Of a stretch of DNA of 64,000 nt, positions 34,436 to 46,700 are shown one piece after another. A program made the translations under genes and the position numbers. Each line of letters starts with the position of its first letter. The stretch's first letter is position 1. The DNA comes from Armigeres subalbatus (lineage: Eukaryota > Arthropoda > Insecta > Diptera > Culicidae). The notes under the pieces are model-generated. The model was not told the origin of the DNA, made no database searches, and saw only the letters and a list, made by a program, of their open reading frames with translations. The stretch is from assembly GCF_024139115.2 (NCBI RefSeq), contig NC_085140.1, forward strand, positions 420,930,283 to 420,994,282, read 5' to 3'.

Positions 34436-35390
34436 TATGTTTAGACTCACTATTCCATACAAACTGTTACTCCAGTGATATTTTTTTCTAGCATCTCGTT
34501 TAACATGCACTTTGCATTAAGATACTTATTCATCATCTAATTGAATAGAAGGCTAGAGCAACAACCCCACACGGGTTCAATTGTTTTATATCATCTATTG
34601 AGGTTTGGAAGTAAAATCAAGAGAGAGACGAACCCAGCACTTTCCATGGATTCACTCAAATCCAAAAGATATAAGGCCATTTTTTCATTTTTTGGGGCCA
34701 TTCTAATCCAATCGTTTGGGTTGTTGTTTCTTCGCAAATTTTAGACGAGCTAAGAGAAAATTGCAAGCAAATTTTCTAGACCTTAAATTCAACGTTCTTC
34801 ATTATCATTAAACAAAAAGCATACATATATGAGTTTCAATTTGGTTGATGTTAATATTTATTTTTCCAGCCGACATTTTTTTATCATTGAAGTCTTCGTT
34901 TGCTGATTGGAATTTGATTTGCACAGAGGCTTACGCATACCTCTCATGTAAAGCTTACGTTGAAAATGTTATAAGGCATGCTCATTAAGCATTGCTCATT
35001 GGTTCTTAAACTTCGAAGCTTTGCAGAAGTATATTGACACATGTTTTGGTGTATGGTAACTATGTTAAAAAATTTACCTTCAATATTTGCGATCTTGAAT
35101 CACTGGCAAATGTTCGAATGTGTATTTGGAAGCAATGTTGAATATTAGAAAAATATATTTTACCAAATATTCAAATTCCTAGAACAAAACATGTCCCAAC
35201 CGCGACTTCTTAAATCACTTAAAACTCTTTCAGCATCACAAGGAATTTCCACTTCAAGCCAGATCGCAATCTTCACCCGGCCACTGAACCGATCCCCACG
35301 CACTGGCTTTCACAACACGAGGCAGTTATCACCATAGGATTTCCTAATCAATCCACGTTCCACTTATCGAGTTCTGAAACTTTTCAGCAC
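34436..35390. other. No gene seen
   Basis: AT-rich sequence on the intron side of the minus-strand donor at 35394. No splice-bounded coding exon was seen. Confidence 0.35.
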
Positions 35391-35394
35391 TTAC

Positions 35395-35524
35395 CGGTTA
35401 TGTGATTGGTGTTACAATTTCCTCGACAACAGAACTCTCGGATCGAACCCACTCGGTGTCGAACTTAACGCAAGAGCAAGCGACAAACTGTGATTAGCAC
35501 CGAATCGGCGCGGAGCTTATATAT
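35395..35524 (-). promoter_or_regulatory. TATA promoter and short non-coding first exon with splice donor
   Basis: On the minus strand TATATAA occupies 35523-35517. About 34 nt downstream is CACAGTTT, initiator-like, with a start near 35489. The following roughly 95 nt contain no ATG-led frame of note and end in ACCG|GTAAGT at 35395/35394, a consensus donor. Upstream 35530-35720 is GC- and CpG-rich and contains GAGAGAG-type and GGGAAACTTTCC words. The next convincing minus-strand acceptor recognised is at 14988, beside the second chemosensory gene. The promoter architecture is seen; the link is inferred. Confidence 0.55.
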
Positions 35525-35881
35525 GCATTAAAAAACCGCTCCGGCTCCGGTGCGCTTCGGCCGGAAAGTTTCCCAACATTTCTCGCTCTCTGTCGCGCTG
35601 TTTAATCGGTCCGCTCTCACTAGGGCATGGCCCTTGCCCGGGTCGCCCGCCGACGTCGATCGTCAGGACCCGCACCAGAAACACTGGCGTAGGCAGGTTT
35701 AGTTACCGGCATGGCAACCCCCGACTGTAATCTTTACGGGGTGCGAATATTCCTTGTCAAAAATACGAGCATTCAAGGCGACTAAAAGCCGAATAACAAA
35801 ATGTCGAAAAGTACAAAATGTAAAGGAGACAGATGGTGGAAAGGCTCTGAGAAAAATATAAAACTTCTGTAAAAATTTATA

Positions 35882-36075
35882 CAGTTAAACCTCCATGAGT
35901 CGATGTTCTATGACTCGATATCGACTCATAGAAGCAAAATATTCCATATTAAAAAATATTTTCTGGGTTACTACGATGGTCCCTTCAAACAGCATCACAT
36001 GGTTTGTGTATTCCACATCTCGATATTTCCTTGAGTCGATGGTCCCTTCAATATCGACTCATGGAGGTTTTACTG
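35882..36075. mobile_element. 194-bp TA-flanked MITE (CAGT ends)
   Basis: The ends CAGTTAAACCTCCATGAGTC and GACTCATGGAGGTTTTACTG are inverted with one or two mismatches, with TA on each side. The interior repeats GAGTCGATGGTCCCTTC and related words. CAGT-type ends with TA duplication suggest a pogo-like member of Tc1/mariner. Confidence 0.85.
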
Positions 36076-36136
36076 TAGACATAGACTAGAGAACTAAACG
36101 AAGCAAAACTGTGGATAAATCAAAGAACTACCCATT

Positions 36137-36372
36137 GGGGCCCTCCTTAGCCTAGCGGTAAGATGCGCGGCTATAAAGCGAGACCATGCTGAGGGTGGCT
36201 GGGTTCGATTCCCGGTGCCGGTCTAGGCAATTTTCGATTTGGAAATTGTCCCGACTTCCCTAGGCATAAAAGTATCATCGTGTTAGCCTCATGGTATACG
36301 AATGCAAAAATGGAAACCTCGCGATTAACAACTGTGGAAGTGCTAAATGAACACTAAGCAGCGAGGCGGCAA
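36137..36372 (+). mobile_element. tRNA-derived SINE, copy 1
   Basis: The pol III A box TAGCCTAGCGG (36148-36158) and B box GGTTCGATTCC (36202-36212) match consensus and are spaced as in a tRNA gene. A non-tRNA body follows with TAGGCATAAAAGTATCATCG and AACTGTGGAAGTGC. It differs from a tRNA gene because the anticodon region does not pair and the body extends past 200 bases. The 3' end is lost and no target duplication is visible. Copy 2 is at 49511-49798. Confidence 0.85.
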
Positions 36373-36704
36373 TGTGAAACCTGTGGAACATGTAGTGATC
36401 TCAATTTCGTTTCTAAACATTTTTCTCAATATTTTGTCCCAATCATGTGTGTAAGAAATTCATAGATTCATAGATTATTTTTTCAAAATGAAAATTTTGA
36501 TGATCATATTGCATATCTATGCTTAAAATAAACCGAATAAGTCAAGCCCCCTCCTAGACACGTCTTTGTTCCGAGATAAACAACGCCGCCACGAAAACGC
36601 CATCGGTGGATTCGTTTTTCTCACTCTCCCTCGCTGTCGGCGTTGTTATCGTTTTGTTTGTCTCCGCTGTTGCAGCCTCCCACAGCCCGCTGGTCGCAAC
36701 CGTC

Positions 36705-36767
36705 AGTACCTATACGTAGATGTGATCGCGACGCAACGCGAATTCTCGAAATTCACTACCAGTAGAG
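36705..36767 (+). promoter_or_regulatory. Possible initiator and short first exon
   Basis: A GC-rich patch (36560-36770) contains TCAGT at 36703-36707, the arthropod initiator, and ends with AGAG|GTAAAT, a fair splice donor. There is no TATA and no downstream exon that I can assign. It would fire rightward, away from the promoter at 35.5 kb. Weak evidence. Confidence 0.22.
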
Positions 36768-38487
36768 GTAAATCGTTGTGCTATTGACGCGCGATTGCTC
36801 AGAAAAACGATTTTTGCATATCCTAGGTTCCATTCGAGTACAACTCGCTAAGGGTTGTTGAGTAGAATTTTCCTACACAGAACGTGAAGTGACTCAATGT
36901 AAATTATCACTCATGGAAAGTTATTTACGGGTAATGTTTTCAGACGGTCTTTAGATGGAATTAATCAAACAAACATGATTATTTCTTCACACCTATTTTT
37001 CAGATCAGTGAATTACAATTATTCTGCATAAAATTCATGTTTGAACGCTAAAAGGCATAAGCGATTGATTTCCTATAGGCCACTGTACCATCACTCACCC
37101 CCTTATACACAATCATTACATCTCCAAAAATATGGACAACACCCACTGATCTAGCACCACGCGAATTTGCGCGGCATGTCTTCATTAGCATCTTCACATT
37201 GTGGTGGTCACGCTCAGATAGCTTGCAACCGGTCGACAGTCGAAAATATTCCCATCCTTCTGAATCACATCATTCGAAATGCACACAAAAAACTCCAACA
37301 GGTCAATGATTTAGAACTACACAGTCTATGTGGTGCTGATAAATGATCTCCCCCGTTATGGAAAATGATAATAACCTGCGATTGATCGTCTATTTATCTG
37401 GATTATAGAATATGTTCCATTCTTATCCAACGAAATATTCCATTATGAAACTAAACATACCTAGCTTAGAAACAACGAACAACGTGCCAGTTACACCCTT
37501 TATTGCTGGGTCAAATTATATTCGTATTGCACCAAAATATGTCAAGGTTTTCTAAAATAACAGCGAATAACATCTTCCAATTTTGCTAACTATTTCGATA
37601 TTCTTGACACACCACGATTTAGTCCAAATGATTGTGAGCCTCTGAAAAGCAGTTTATGAGCCTCATTTACTCACAAGTCAGGGATTGACCTTCATTAAAC
37701 GGGGGGGACAAATATCTTATCTTCATCATGTCCTAACTGTCTTCTCTCTGCATGAACCCATTCTATATGTGACAGTTATGATCTTTTGAGCAATGTTGTT
37801 TCGGCAATTTTGCACCACCAGATCTCAGCTGTTTTGCCCGAAAACTTTTTATTCCTTTTTCACAGCACAATATTTATAGCTGAACTGGTGAAACAAATTG
37901 AGATTTCGAGCGAACCGGTTCAAAATCAACGGAGCATAGCCTTCCTATGCAAATATCGACTCTCCTCCCTTGTATAAAATTTTGCATTCGCTTTTGTATT
38001 CCAGATCTCATAATACAACGAGGTTCCTTTCTACATACCTAACTTCCTACAAATAAGAATGACATGCTTAATAGACTATGAGCTACATCAATTGATATAG
38101 AGTAAAATATTATGGCGTATTTAACTTTTACTGGTAATTATGCATATGACATCCCGAGTAACACACATATTGCACATCGATCACAATAACTTATATATGA
38201 TTCCGTCACAATATGGATATTGCAACCAGATTTGCTCAACTTGTGCTGCTTGGGATATCATTATTTCAGAAAAAAATCGAAATTCAACAACATGTAAAAA
38301 AGTAACTGGGAATCCAAACAAATAAACATTTTATAGTTAACTTGCTGAGAATGAATTTTACAAGCTCGCATAATTTAAATTAATTTCGATTCAAATAGCA
38401 GAAAATTCTCTTGAAGTTGTGTTTATTTTCATGTTCCACATATGTGTATGAAAATACAATAAATATCGCAAAATAATGTTATCTATC
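36768..38487. other. No gene seen
   Basis: AT-rich sequence with only short frames such as 37786-37977 and 38140-38325. No domain or element ends were recognised. Confidence 0.35.
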
Positions 38488-38489
38488 TA

Positions 38490-38680
38490 GGGGGAATGAC
38501 GGCTTTGGCAGGTTTTGTTCTATTATTGGCAGGGGGATTTTTTATGACTGACTAGGCTCAAATTTGGCCTAAACATTCTTTGCATATCAAAGAATATTGT
38601 AACCAAATTTCATAAAATTCGGTCGACAAAAACCCCCCTGCCAATAATAGAACAAAACCTGCCAAAGCCGTCTTTCCCCC
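38490..38680. mobile_element. 191-bp MITE with 48-bp inverted termini
   Basis: The ends GGGGGAATGACGGCTTTGGC and the inverse GCCAAAGCCGTCTTTCCCCC continue to form arms of about 47 bp with very few mismatches, with TA at 38488-38489 and 38681-38682. It is non-coding and young-looking. Confidence 0.93.
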
Positions 38681-38932
38681 TATGTATATAAATCACAATG
38701 TTGAATCTCCGGTTGAATTTTTAAACTACCGCAGCTGTCACTTGTTACGTTGTTACGGTATACTTCGTAGATTGAACACCTTGAATCCTTATCCAGATTG
38801 CTATCGGAAATCAAGGTGGGGAGTTACCCTTGATTAAAAACTAAGATAAAAATGGCATAAGCTTGAGGATTACTACTCCCGGCCACGCCCATCTTTACCG
38901 TAACTAGGGATAGGAAAAGAAATGTTGATGTT

Positions 38933-38949
38933 CTTCTTCTTCTTCTTCA
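38933..38949 (+). repeat. (CTT)n microsatellite
   Basis: Several uninterrupted CTT units occur within TTCTTCTTCTTCTTCTTC. Confidence 0.7.
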
Positions 38950-39213
38950 AATGACTGCCGTTCGTCTTAAATGTGGAAGCTGTTTGTCTTGATCGGGATT
39001 GTTACTATGCAATAAATAACCAATCAAGTTAGCCACTTTTTAATTGTTTACGTAACATTTGTACTGAAAAACGAACATTGAGGACTATTTTAAATTGATC
39101 CAAACTAATAGTGGAACAAGGCGGAACAAAACAAAACACTGTGCATTCGCTAGCTTAAAACCGAATCTTTCCGATGGTGGCTGTTTGGCTGTCTTCCTCT
39201 TAAGAGGTACAAA

Positions 39214-39505
39214 AGCCTCTACACGGCACGGCGATCAATCCCGATAATATCGATATCGTCCGCAAAGGCCAGGAGTATATGCGATCTTGTGATAATGGTA
39301 CCGCTTTGCACACCAGCTCTCCTAATTGCTCCTTCGAGCGCTATATTGAACAGTAGATTCGAGAGTGCGGTACCCATATTTCATCCGCAACCCTTACACT
39401 TGATTTCCATCCGTTGAATGTTACACGAATCAGCCGTATCAGTTTCGTCGGAAAACCATGTTCTAGCATAAGTTGCCATGATTCATTCCGTTTCACTGAA
39501 ACGTA
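39214..39505 (-). pseudogene. LINE reverse transcriptase fragment
   Basis: On the minus strand, frames give EHGFPTKLIRLI, LLFNIALEGAIRRAG and LLAFADDIDIIG, the same order as in the LINE at 9642-10391 and with the catalytic FADD intact. A frame change and loss of the RQGD-type block lie between. Nothing else of the element is present. It is a relative, not a copy, of the 9-12 kb LINE. Confidence 0.75.
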
Positions 39506-39589
39506 CACAGATAAAAATATGTTATGATTTTAAATGTGTTTTCATGCACATATTTGGAGCATGCAAATAACCGCAACTAGAGGCGTGCG

Positions 39590-40125
39590 TTGGTCCGATA
39601 TTCGGCGGCAGCAGCGGCGTTTTCAGCGTCACACTGGAAGCCATTTTAGCCGACGGCGACGATTTTTTTACTACATTTCTTTAACCTTTATTTTTGTTGC
39701 TGTTTTTTTCGGGATATTTTCAAGAAATTAACGGAATAATCTTTCGAATTTCTCCTGAAAAATCTAATGTTTTTCTGAAACATTCATTTGGAAATCATTT
39801 TCGGATTTTCCACGGAAACTACTTTGCAGTTTTGAGAGCTTGTGTAGACGAGTGGCTAGTAGAATGGGTGTTTCAACTTTGGCTTGCTCATTCTAGAATA
39901 ATTAAGACAGCTAGTTTGCCATGGCCAGCGTTAAAACAGATTTTCTTTTTCAGAATATCCGTGGGAGACTCTATGGAGGGAAATTCTCTAAAATTTCAAC
40001 CAAAAATTCTTTAAAATTTCCGCCGAAGGTTGTTCAAAATGTAGATTTCAATTATGGAATCTTTGGACGGAAAATTGCTCGGAATTTTTAAAGAATTTCT
40101 TTAAATTTCTAAAAGAGATTATTTG
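39590..40125. repeat. GC-rich island and GGAAATTTCC-type repeats
   Basis: 39598-39665 carries GGCGGCAGCAGCGGCG and CCGACGGCGACG, related to 3100-3186. 39710-40110 has degenerate AAATTTCTCC and CGGAAATT units like those at 25746-26430. Open frames here (39534-40014) are not supported as genes. Confidence 0.45.
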
Positions 40126-40127
40126 TA

Positions 40128-40352
40128 CAGTAGACGTTCGATAACTGCAAGTCACTTAACTGCAATTCGATAGTTGCAACAGTTTTGCAACAGCTGACCT
40201 TCAAAACGATGTCAAAGTCGATGATAGTTTCATTGCATTGCACAATCAGGTTCATTTCTATTGCATCTGACGTCGACTGACAACCGTTCGATGTCTAGAA
40301 CGGCATTCGCTAACTGAAACGTAAACATGCTGCAGTTATCAAACGACTATTG
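40128..40352. mobile_element. 225-bp TA-flanked MITE (CAGT ends)
   Basis: CAGTAGACGTTCGATAACTG at the left and CAGTTATCAAACGACTATTG at the right are inverted, TA lies on each side (40126-40127, 40353-40354). The inner sequence repeats AACTGCAATTCGATAGTTGC. It resembles the family at 35882 in its CAGT ends but differs in sequence. Confidence 0.82.
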
Positions 40353-40399
40353 TATTGTCCATAAGAAATACTTGAGAAATTCCATTGACTGAAAGAAAA

Positions 40400-40790
40400 A
40401 TACGGCCGAACTGGTAGTTAGGCCGAAAAAGTTGTTTTCTCTAACAGGTCTTTGGCCGAAATGGTCGTTTGACAGAATTGGCCATTTGGCCGAAAATGTT
40501 ATTTGGCCAAACGGGTATGGTAAATATCAATTACTGAACGGATAATATGGTCAAAAATATCCACCCGTTTGGCCGAATGACATTTACGGCGAAATGGCCT
40601 TATTGTCAAACAATCATTGAACGTAATTTCGTAACCTCTCTACTTTGTAAGTCAATTTAAGCCAAAAGCCATGAAACTAAATCCCATCAAACCGAATTGA
40701 ACGTATATCCGAAACTGTTATCAGGTCGAAATTGGTTTGTCCGCAAATGTAGTTTGGCCGAAAGCGACATACAGCCGAAAAAGACTAGCT
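40400..40790. repeat. GGCCGAA-type repeat with unique tail
   Basis: 40400-40600 has TTGGCCGAA units. 40570-40780 matches window positions 1-210 in direct orientation, including TTTCGTAACCTCTCTACTTT and the sequence near TTTGGCCGAAAGCGACATAC. This shows a larger element behind the simple repeat. Confidence 0.7.
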
Positions 40791-40819
40791 TAAGCAGACT
40801 CATATTTCGAACACCGGCG

Positions 40820-42270
40820 TTTTAGCGCCGTAAAACAGTAACTTTCATTGGTTTTCCGTACTGAGGATCAAGATTACAAACGAATTCAAGCCCCTGTGGA
40901 GAAAATTACACCAATAAAGTCAAAATGGCCGTTTAAAAGCGAGTGTTCGGAATATGAGTCTGATTTGGAATTTGAGCCAAAACGGTACGACCTGCCAGCG
41001 ATTGAGAAAGAGTCGGCACAAGAACGACCTTGTTGGTGAGTTCCAACGTCATGTAAGAGCATTAGGTAAATTGGATGATTCCATCGAGTACTGGGATACC
41101 GCACTCTTCAACTTACTGTCCTATAAGTTTGTCTCGCTGACTCTACGTGCCTATGAAGAGGAAGTCAAATATGAAGAGTTCTTGTTCGCACACGTGAATA
41201 CTTAAGTCAGTGGCGTCTAATGTCCATCATTTCCAATAGGCCCTATCAAAGGTGGCCGGCATAAGTTCAAAGAAGCAGTTTCCACCGAGATTAGCAGTCA
41301 ATGCAGCTGTATCCGAAAGCAATTCCAGCAAACCGTCCTGTTATGCGTGCTCCGAGAAACATTTCCTTTCCAGTGTGAAACATTTTCCAATATCAATCAA
41401 CGCCAAGTTCGTCAACTCCAGCCATCTTCTCGAATTTCCAAGAACCTCCGTCAAGACCACCTGCTGTGACGACCGCAGTTCCCCATCATGGGCCATCAAC
41501 GTCTTCCCACCTGGTTAGTTTGTCGGCCCAAACGCAAGTAAGCAAGGTGCTTCTAGAGACAGTAGCTCTCAATGTCGTCAAAGATGATGGAAAGGTTTTC
41601 CAAGCTCGGGTCTTGTTAGACTCAGGGTCCATGACAAATTTTATGTCTACGAATTTTGTCAAGCTCCTCATCTATCCTCAAGCCAAATGTTGATGTTGCT
41701 GGTATCGGTCAGCCCCTCAAGAAGTTGAAGCAAACCTTCACTGCTACGATCCGCCGATCCGCAGTTTCTAAAACCCAGGAAAAATGATTTGGTGATCGGG
41801 GCCGAAGCGTATTGGGAATTCCACACGGGAAATAAGATGTCACTCGGTGAAGGTCTGCCACAATCAGTCGAAACGTGTTTCGGTTGGACAGCTACTGGTA
41901 CGACACCCCACGACCTTGCCTCCACTCCCAGAACCTGTATGATATCTACCACCGAATCCAAAGGTTTTGGAAAATTGAGACCATCCCATACGAAATTTTC
42001 TACTCTGAGACTGAAAAGCGTTGCGAAGAAGTGTACAACGTGCACAACACTACTACCGAACGGAACAATACTGGGCGTTATGTGGTTAGCCTTCCCAGAA
42101 CAAACAATTCAGATGTTGTGCTCGGAGAATCCAGATCCATATCTGAGCGCCGATATTTCAGTCTTGACCGCAGACTGGATCAAAATCGATGGGGCTTCTA
42201 GTATGTTTAGCGATGCGAAGTTCGGAATTAACATTCAGAACTTGATTGGTCAGGTAGATCGTATGTTCTG
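40820..42270 (+). pseudogene. BEL/Pao LTR retrotransposon remnant: gag, protease, RT start
   Basis: Pieces appear in family order. Gag: EFQRHVRALGKLDDSIEYWDT and LLSYKF (41030-41200). A zinc-knuckle remnant: CYACSEKHFL (41340). Protease: LLDSGSMTNF with the catalytic DSG (41620). Pre-RT: DLVIGAEAYWEF, SLGEGLPQS, CFGWTATG (41790-41910). Then IQRFWKIETIPYE, EKRCEEVYN and GRYVVSLP (41955-42100), which in BEL elements leads into RT. Multiple frameshifts separate them. No RT core, integrase or long terminal repeats were found. It is inactive. Confidence 0.85.
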
Positions 42271-42439
42271 AGCTTCAGGACATGTTGGAAAACCAAAAAG
42301 GTCTAGTAGTAGCCTGTAAAGTGTAAAGTAATAAAGAAAGAAAACCTTAACTCATTTTTCATTTCTGTAGAATTTCATAAACAACGTATTAAAAGCAACA
42401 CAAAAAAAAGACGAGATTAATCCACCTAGCGATGATGGA

Positions 42440-42838
42440 GCCTTTCTCGTGTGTTATGAAAATAGTAAATAGGCCATAACATTTGAGCCCATAGTCCGAT
42501 ATGGCTGATTTTTAATAGGAAACAATGGGAAAGAATTCCGATTCTATTACGAGCAAACCGGTTAAGAATAAATGCCAAAAAAATGAGCCCATAGTCCGAT
42601 CTGGCCAATTTTCAATAGGACTGGATTCTGCGTTGAATGCCACTTGTTGCGAGCAAATCGATTAAGGATAACTGCCTAAAGATTAGTGAGTTTTTTGGCT
42701 GGTTTTACGCACACACATACACACACAGACATCACTTCAATTCGTCGAGCTGAGTCGATCGGTATATAACACTATGGGCCTCCTATAAAAAGTTCGTTTT
42801 TGGAGCGAACATATAGTTTGTATGTATACGAGAAAGGC
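42440..42838. mobile_element. Element with GCCTTTCTCGT inverted ends
   Basis: The left end GCCTTTCTCGTGTG and right end TATACGAGAAAGGC are inverted. An internal duplication repeats GAGCCCATAGTCCGAT at 42487 and 42586. The region near 42740 has TCGTCGAGCTGAGTCGAT and ACACACATACACACACAGAC, a dispersed insect repeat signature that I recognise but cannot name. No coding sequence. Confidence 0.6.
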
Positions 42839-43445
42839 AAATATCATGAGAAAATGTTTGATTTTCACAGAAATTGCTTTAATGCACATAAATGAATTAT
42901 TTGTTTGAGAAACTGGATATATCCATTTTACACAATTTCGAGAAAACAACAAAAAACTGTTTCTGAACAAATTGGCACCGAATCTTCCAATTTTTTCGAA
43001 AAAGATCAATAGTTTCTCAACACCTTGGGACACTACCAGTGCAAAAACTGCAAGCAGTACGAGCACATATGCAGTTTCTCAAACGAACGAAACAAATTCC
43101 ATACATCCCTGAACAAAAATAAAATTTCGTATCTTTCGTCAGAATACGTATTTTTAGACGAGGATTTAGAATAAATAAAATTCTCATTTTGGTTAAAAAT
43201 GTCACATATGCTGCAGTTTCTCAAACAAATGGTTCAAATGTAAATTGATGTAAATGATTGCATCCATCTAGCTAAAGTACTGTTGCGACCTTTCTCTCTG
43301 GAACATATCTATGTTGAGAGTTCATTTTACTATTCATATGAAAATAACAGCGATAATTATGTATGCGTAGACCCTAAGATAGTGAATAGCTTATGTCACT
43401 AGCAGCGCTATCATGAAAAAAAATCCCAAACGCGCTCAACATTTG
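42839..43445. other. No gene seen
   Basis: Two frames on the minus strand (43066-42737, 43224-43033) have no domain. The repeated word CAGTTTCTCAAAC occurs at 43072 and 43213. Confidence 0.35.
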
Positions 43446-43450
43446 TTTAA

Positions 43451-43768
43451 CCACAGATAACAGATGTTGAGGCTGGCATCCTATACGTGTGTAAACATCC
43501 GCAACCGTTAATTCAAATGTATTTTAAATTGGGACCGCGTTTGGCAATCGATTGGAGATGGCGCAAGGATCATTGTTATTGAAAACGCAGCCCGATTGCG
43601 GCTGTCAAATGCATTGGCTGCGTTCGACGGTTGTTAATCAGCTGCATCCTTAGGTACTGCCGCAATCAGTTGAGTAGATGGCAGTAGTGGGCTAACGTAT
43701 ATCAATTCAAAAGTTTACACAGGATTTTCAATAAAATTTGTTCTAGCTTCAATGTCTGTTATCTGTGG
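43451..43768. mobile_element. 318-bp MITE with CCACAGATAACAGA ends
   Basis: The left end CCACAGATAACAGATGTTGA and the inverted right end TCAATGTCTGTTATCTGTGG form about 20-bp termini, flanked by a 5-bp direct repeat TTTAA (43446-43450, 43769-43773). Its superfamily is not certain. Confidence 0.8.
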
Positions 43769-43779
43769 TTTAACTTTAC

Positions 43780-46700
43780 GATCCATTTGCTTGAAATATG
43801 AATTTCAGATTAGTTGATTTCAATAAAATGAAATAACTGCTCAAGCAATTATTTTAACTGTTCAAGTAATTATTATAATTATTCAAACAATTATTTCCCA
43901 TGTACTGACTGTAACTTGCGTCATTAGTAAATATAAATATATTGCAAACATAATTAATTACTTTAAAGCGTCTTTACAAATCTACAAGATTATTATACGC
44001 TTCCATTATACATGGTATCAAAAGTTTATATCATACGTAGGGGAACTGTTCGGCATTTCATCTCATAGCTCCCATGTTCTTCCCATCAAAAACAAAGCAA
44101 TGAAAATGGAATTTGATTTGTTTCTTATTTTTGTGATTTTTTGCAGCAGTGAGCACGCATGTTAGCAAACAGAAGCGATGAGATTGGCGCTGCATTTCTT
44201 TGTTTTGCGATGAGATGAATATATAATATTTATGTTCAGTAAGATGGAAAACGGAACAGTTCCCCTAGTTCGTTTCCTACTTGAAAACTTGTTCAGTGTT
44301 CTGTTATCGACTGTTCAACGATCAATATTATTTTGCAAAGAACTCAATATTTGTACTTACTGCATTTCATTTCATTGCATACATCGCTTTTATTCATTAT
44401 TTTATATCATATTCATATAAATTTCATTCCTTAATAATTTTTAATAATCATTAATCATACACATAATATGATTTTTGAAAACGTCGTATGTCCAAAAGAG
44501 AGCCTCTCTTTGTTTACTTTCTCTTTCGATTATTACAAAGCCATATTAACATTATCATTGGATTTTTCAGCACAGATCTGAAGAAAATAGCTTTTTCTAA
44601 ATAAATTTATTCATTAATCATAATCATAAAGCATTCTCTAAAAAGAGTTATTCTTTAACTGTGATGTTTAATCATAGAGTTGAATGATTTAATCATAAGA
44701 AATTTAATTATTCATTTGAAGCTTTATTCATTAACGCACCACTATTTTCCAGGTCTTAAATAGCCAATTCTATTAGTGAATAGAAAATTAGAATGATTTC
44801 AACGAAAATGTGTTTTCTGAATGGTCCTGTAAGTCATTTTCTTTATCTTCTTCAATGGCTCTAGATTCGAACTGGAACTTGTTCTGTTTCAGCTTAGTAT
44901 ATTGACATTTCCATAGCTATTACCAGTATTACTGTGAAATAATGTTCCTATTTTTGGGGTTAATTTCAAATGCCATTTTATCAATTCCCTATTTTGAATG
45001 GCATTAAAGTATGCGCAGAACGGCAGTCTAGAAACCCAAAATCGGACATTCATACTAAAACATTAGAAACCAGATTACCATCTGTTCATGACTCCTACTG
45101 CAGATGACCAAACAAAATTTCCCGCATTTTTCCATAGGTACGGATAATTTCCGGAGCGGATCTAATTTAAACGATGATACAGACTGAAAATGCATCTTCC
45201 CCACGGTGGGAAATGGGCACTGAATCGCATGTTTGTATTAGAACACATATTTAGTGTACGCGTTATTCATCGACCTAGTCATGCGTAGGAAATTGGGTGA
45301 GCAAACATGATGATGATTCAGCAGAGCGACTAATGAACCGGTATTGTTGCAATTAGTTGCAATATTAGCGTAAGTAGCCAATAATGTAACTTGTTTAGCA
45401 TCATCATAATAGCTTAAACGGAATCAGATGCGATGATGCACTTCGGGGAAAATGAGTTAATTCGAAACTAATTGATTTGAATCGCCAATAAAGTATTATT
45501 TCCACAAGTTCATTTGATACAGCAATGTTACGAAGATAATTAATGATTACTCCAGTGGCTAAATTTCCAAGTGTAACCGATATTTAAATAGGAAGAGCAG
45601 AGAGAACTATTAGCAAATATGAATTAACTATTGCTGAAAAGAATGCAAAGTAAAAAAGATTGTGAGCCTAATGATTCCCACCTTCAGATTGAAATCATAA
45701 GTTTCCATGGTATTACATCTCGTAGCATACTGAACAAACGAGGTAAATATTATGCAGTTTTCCACAAACATCGCAAAGTAGCTTATCAATCACCTCAACC
45801 CTGTCAAAAAATCAGGCTGTAAATTAGTAAGCCAACACCCACAATAAACATAATAAACTTTCTATTTGGCAGACCGTCAATGCGAATTGTGAGTACACAT
45901 TACAACTGAGGAAACACAAACATTGCGATATGATCCCTCTGCACTGGCTCAATATTTGCGCTAAAAGCCAACAATCACATCCCCAAGGTTAAACTAACAC
46001 AAAACCATTCCACTAATCCGCCGACTAAAATTTTCCCCCGTCAAGCCTATTGTAGTCCGTTCGGCGAATATACCCCGCAGCCGCGATTGTTTGCTTATCA
46101 TTAACCATTTATGCTGCTGAGTAAACGCGGTATTGAAACAGGCTGCAACTGACCGGCATTCTTCTAAAAATAGTATTTCTCAATTGGTAGTTATCCCACA
46201 CAATTTGATCAAACTATATTTTTAAATAAAAAAATCAATTTAAAATATTAGTTTTTGGATGATGGATTTCAGTCTGCCCATGATTAATGTTGAGTAGAAT
46301 CATTTTCATATGTGATCAATTGCCAAATTTCTATTTGGAATTTTTCAGCTTTGAGACCTAGACTAGTTTCCACCGGCAATAATTACATACATTAAGTAAT
46401 TTGGGTACATCCTACTTACATTCACAACTTGTGCAAATTAATAACCTTAAAAAGTTGTTGATAGCTTTCACTTTGGATATCTCTGTTCTCTAGTCTTTCT
46501 AATCCCTAGCAGCGCAGCACTTTAATCTTCTCGTAGCTCTCTGTAGGGGGGGTGGTTCGAATGCATCTGTTATGCTTTTTCGCGGTTCTACGATTTCTGC
46601 TTAATATGAACATTATTATCGAATCAATTACAGCTACATACACACTTAAACGCCTGGTTTTATTTCGGTGAAATAAAATAACGAAACGGTCAGCAAAGCT

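Noticed and set aside
36137..36240. Possible tRNA gene with perfect A and B boxes
   Set aside because: The anticodon region does not pair as a tRNA and the sequence continues into a body shared with another copy, so it is a SINE.
39534..40014. Frames of 65 and 106 codons
   Set aside because: They span a GC-rich repeat island and GGAAATTTCC-type repeats that recur elsewhere in the window.
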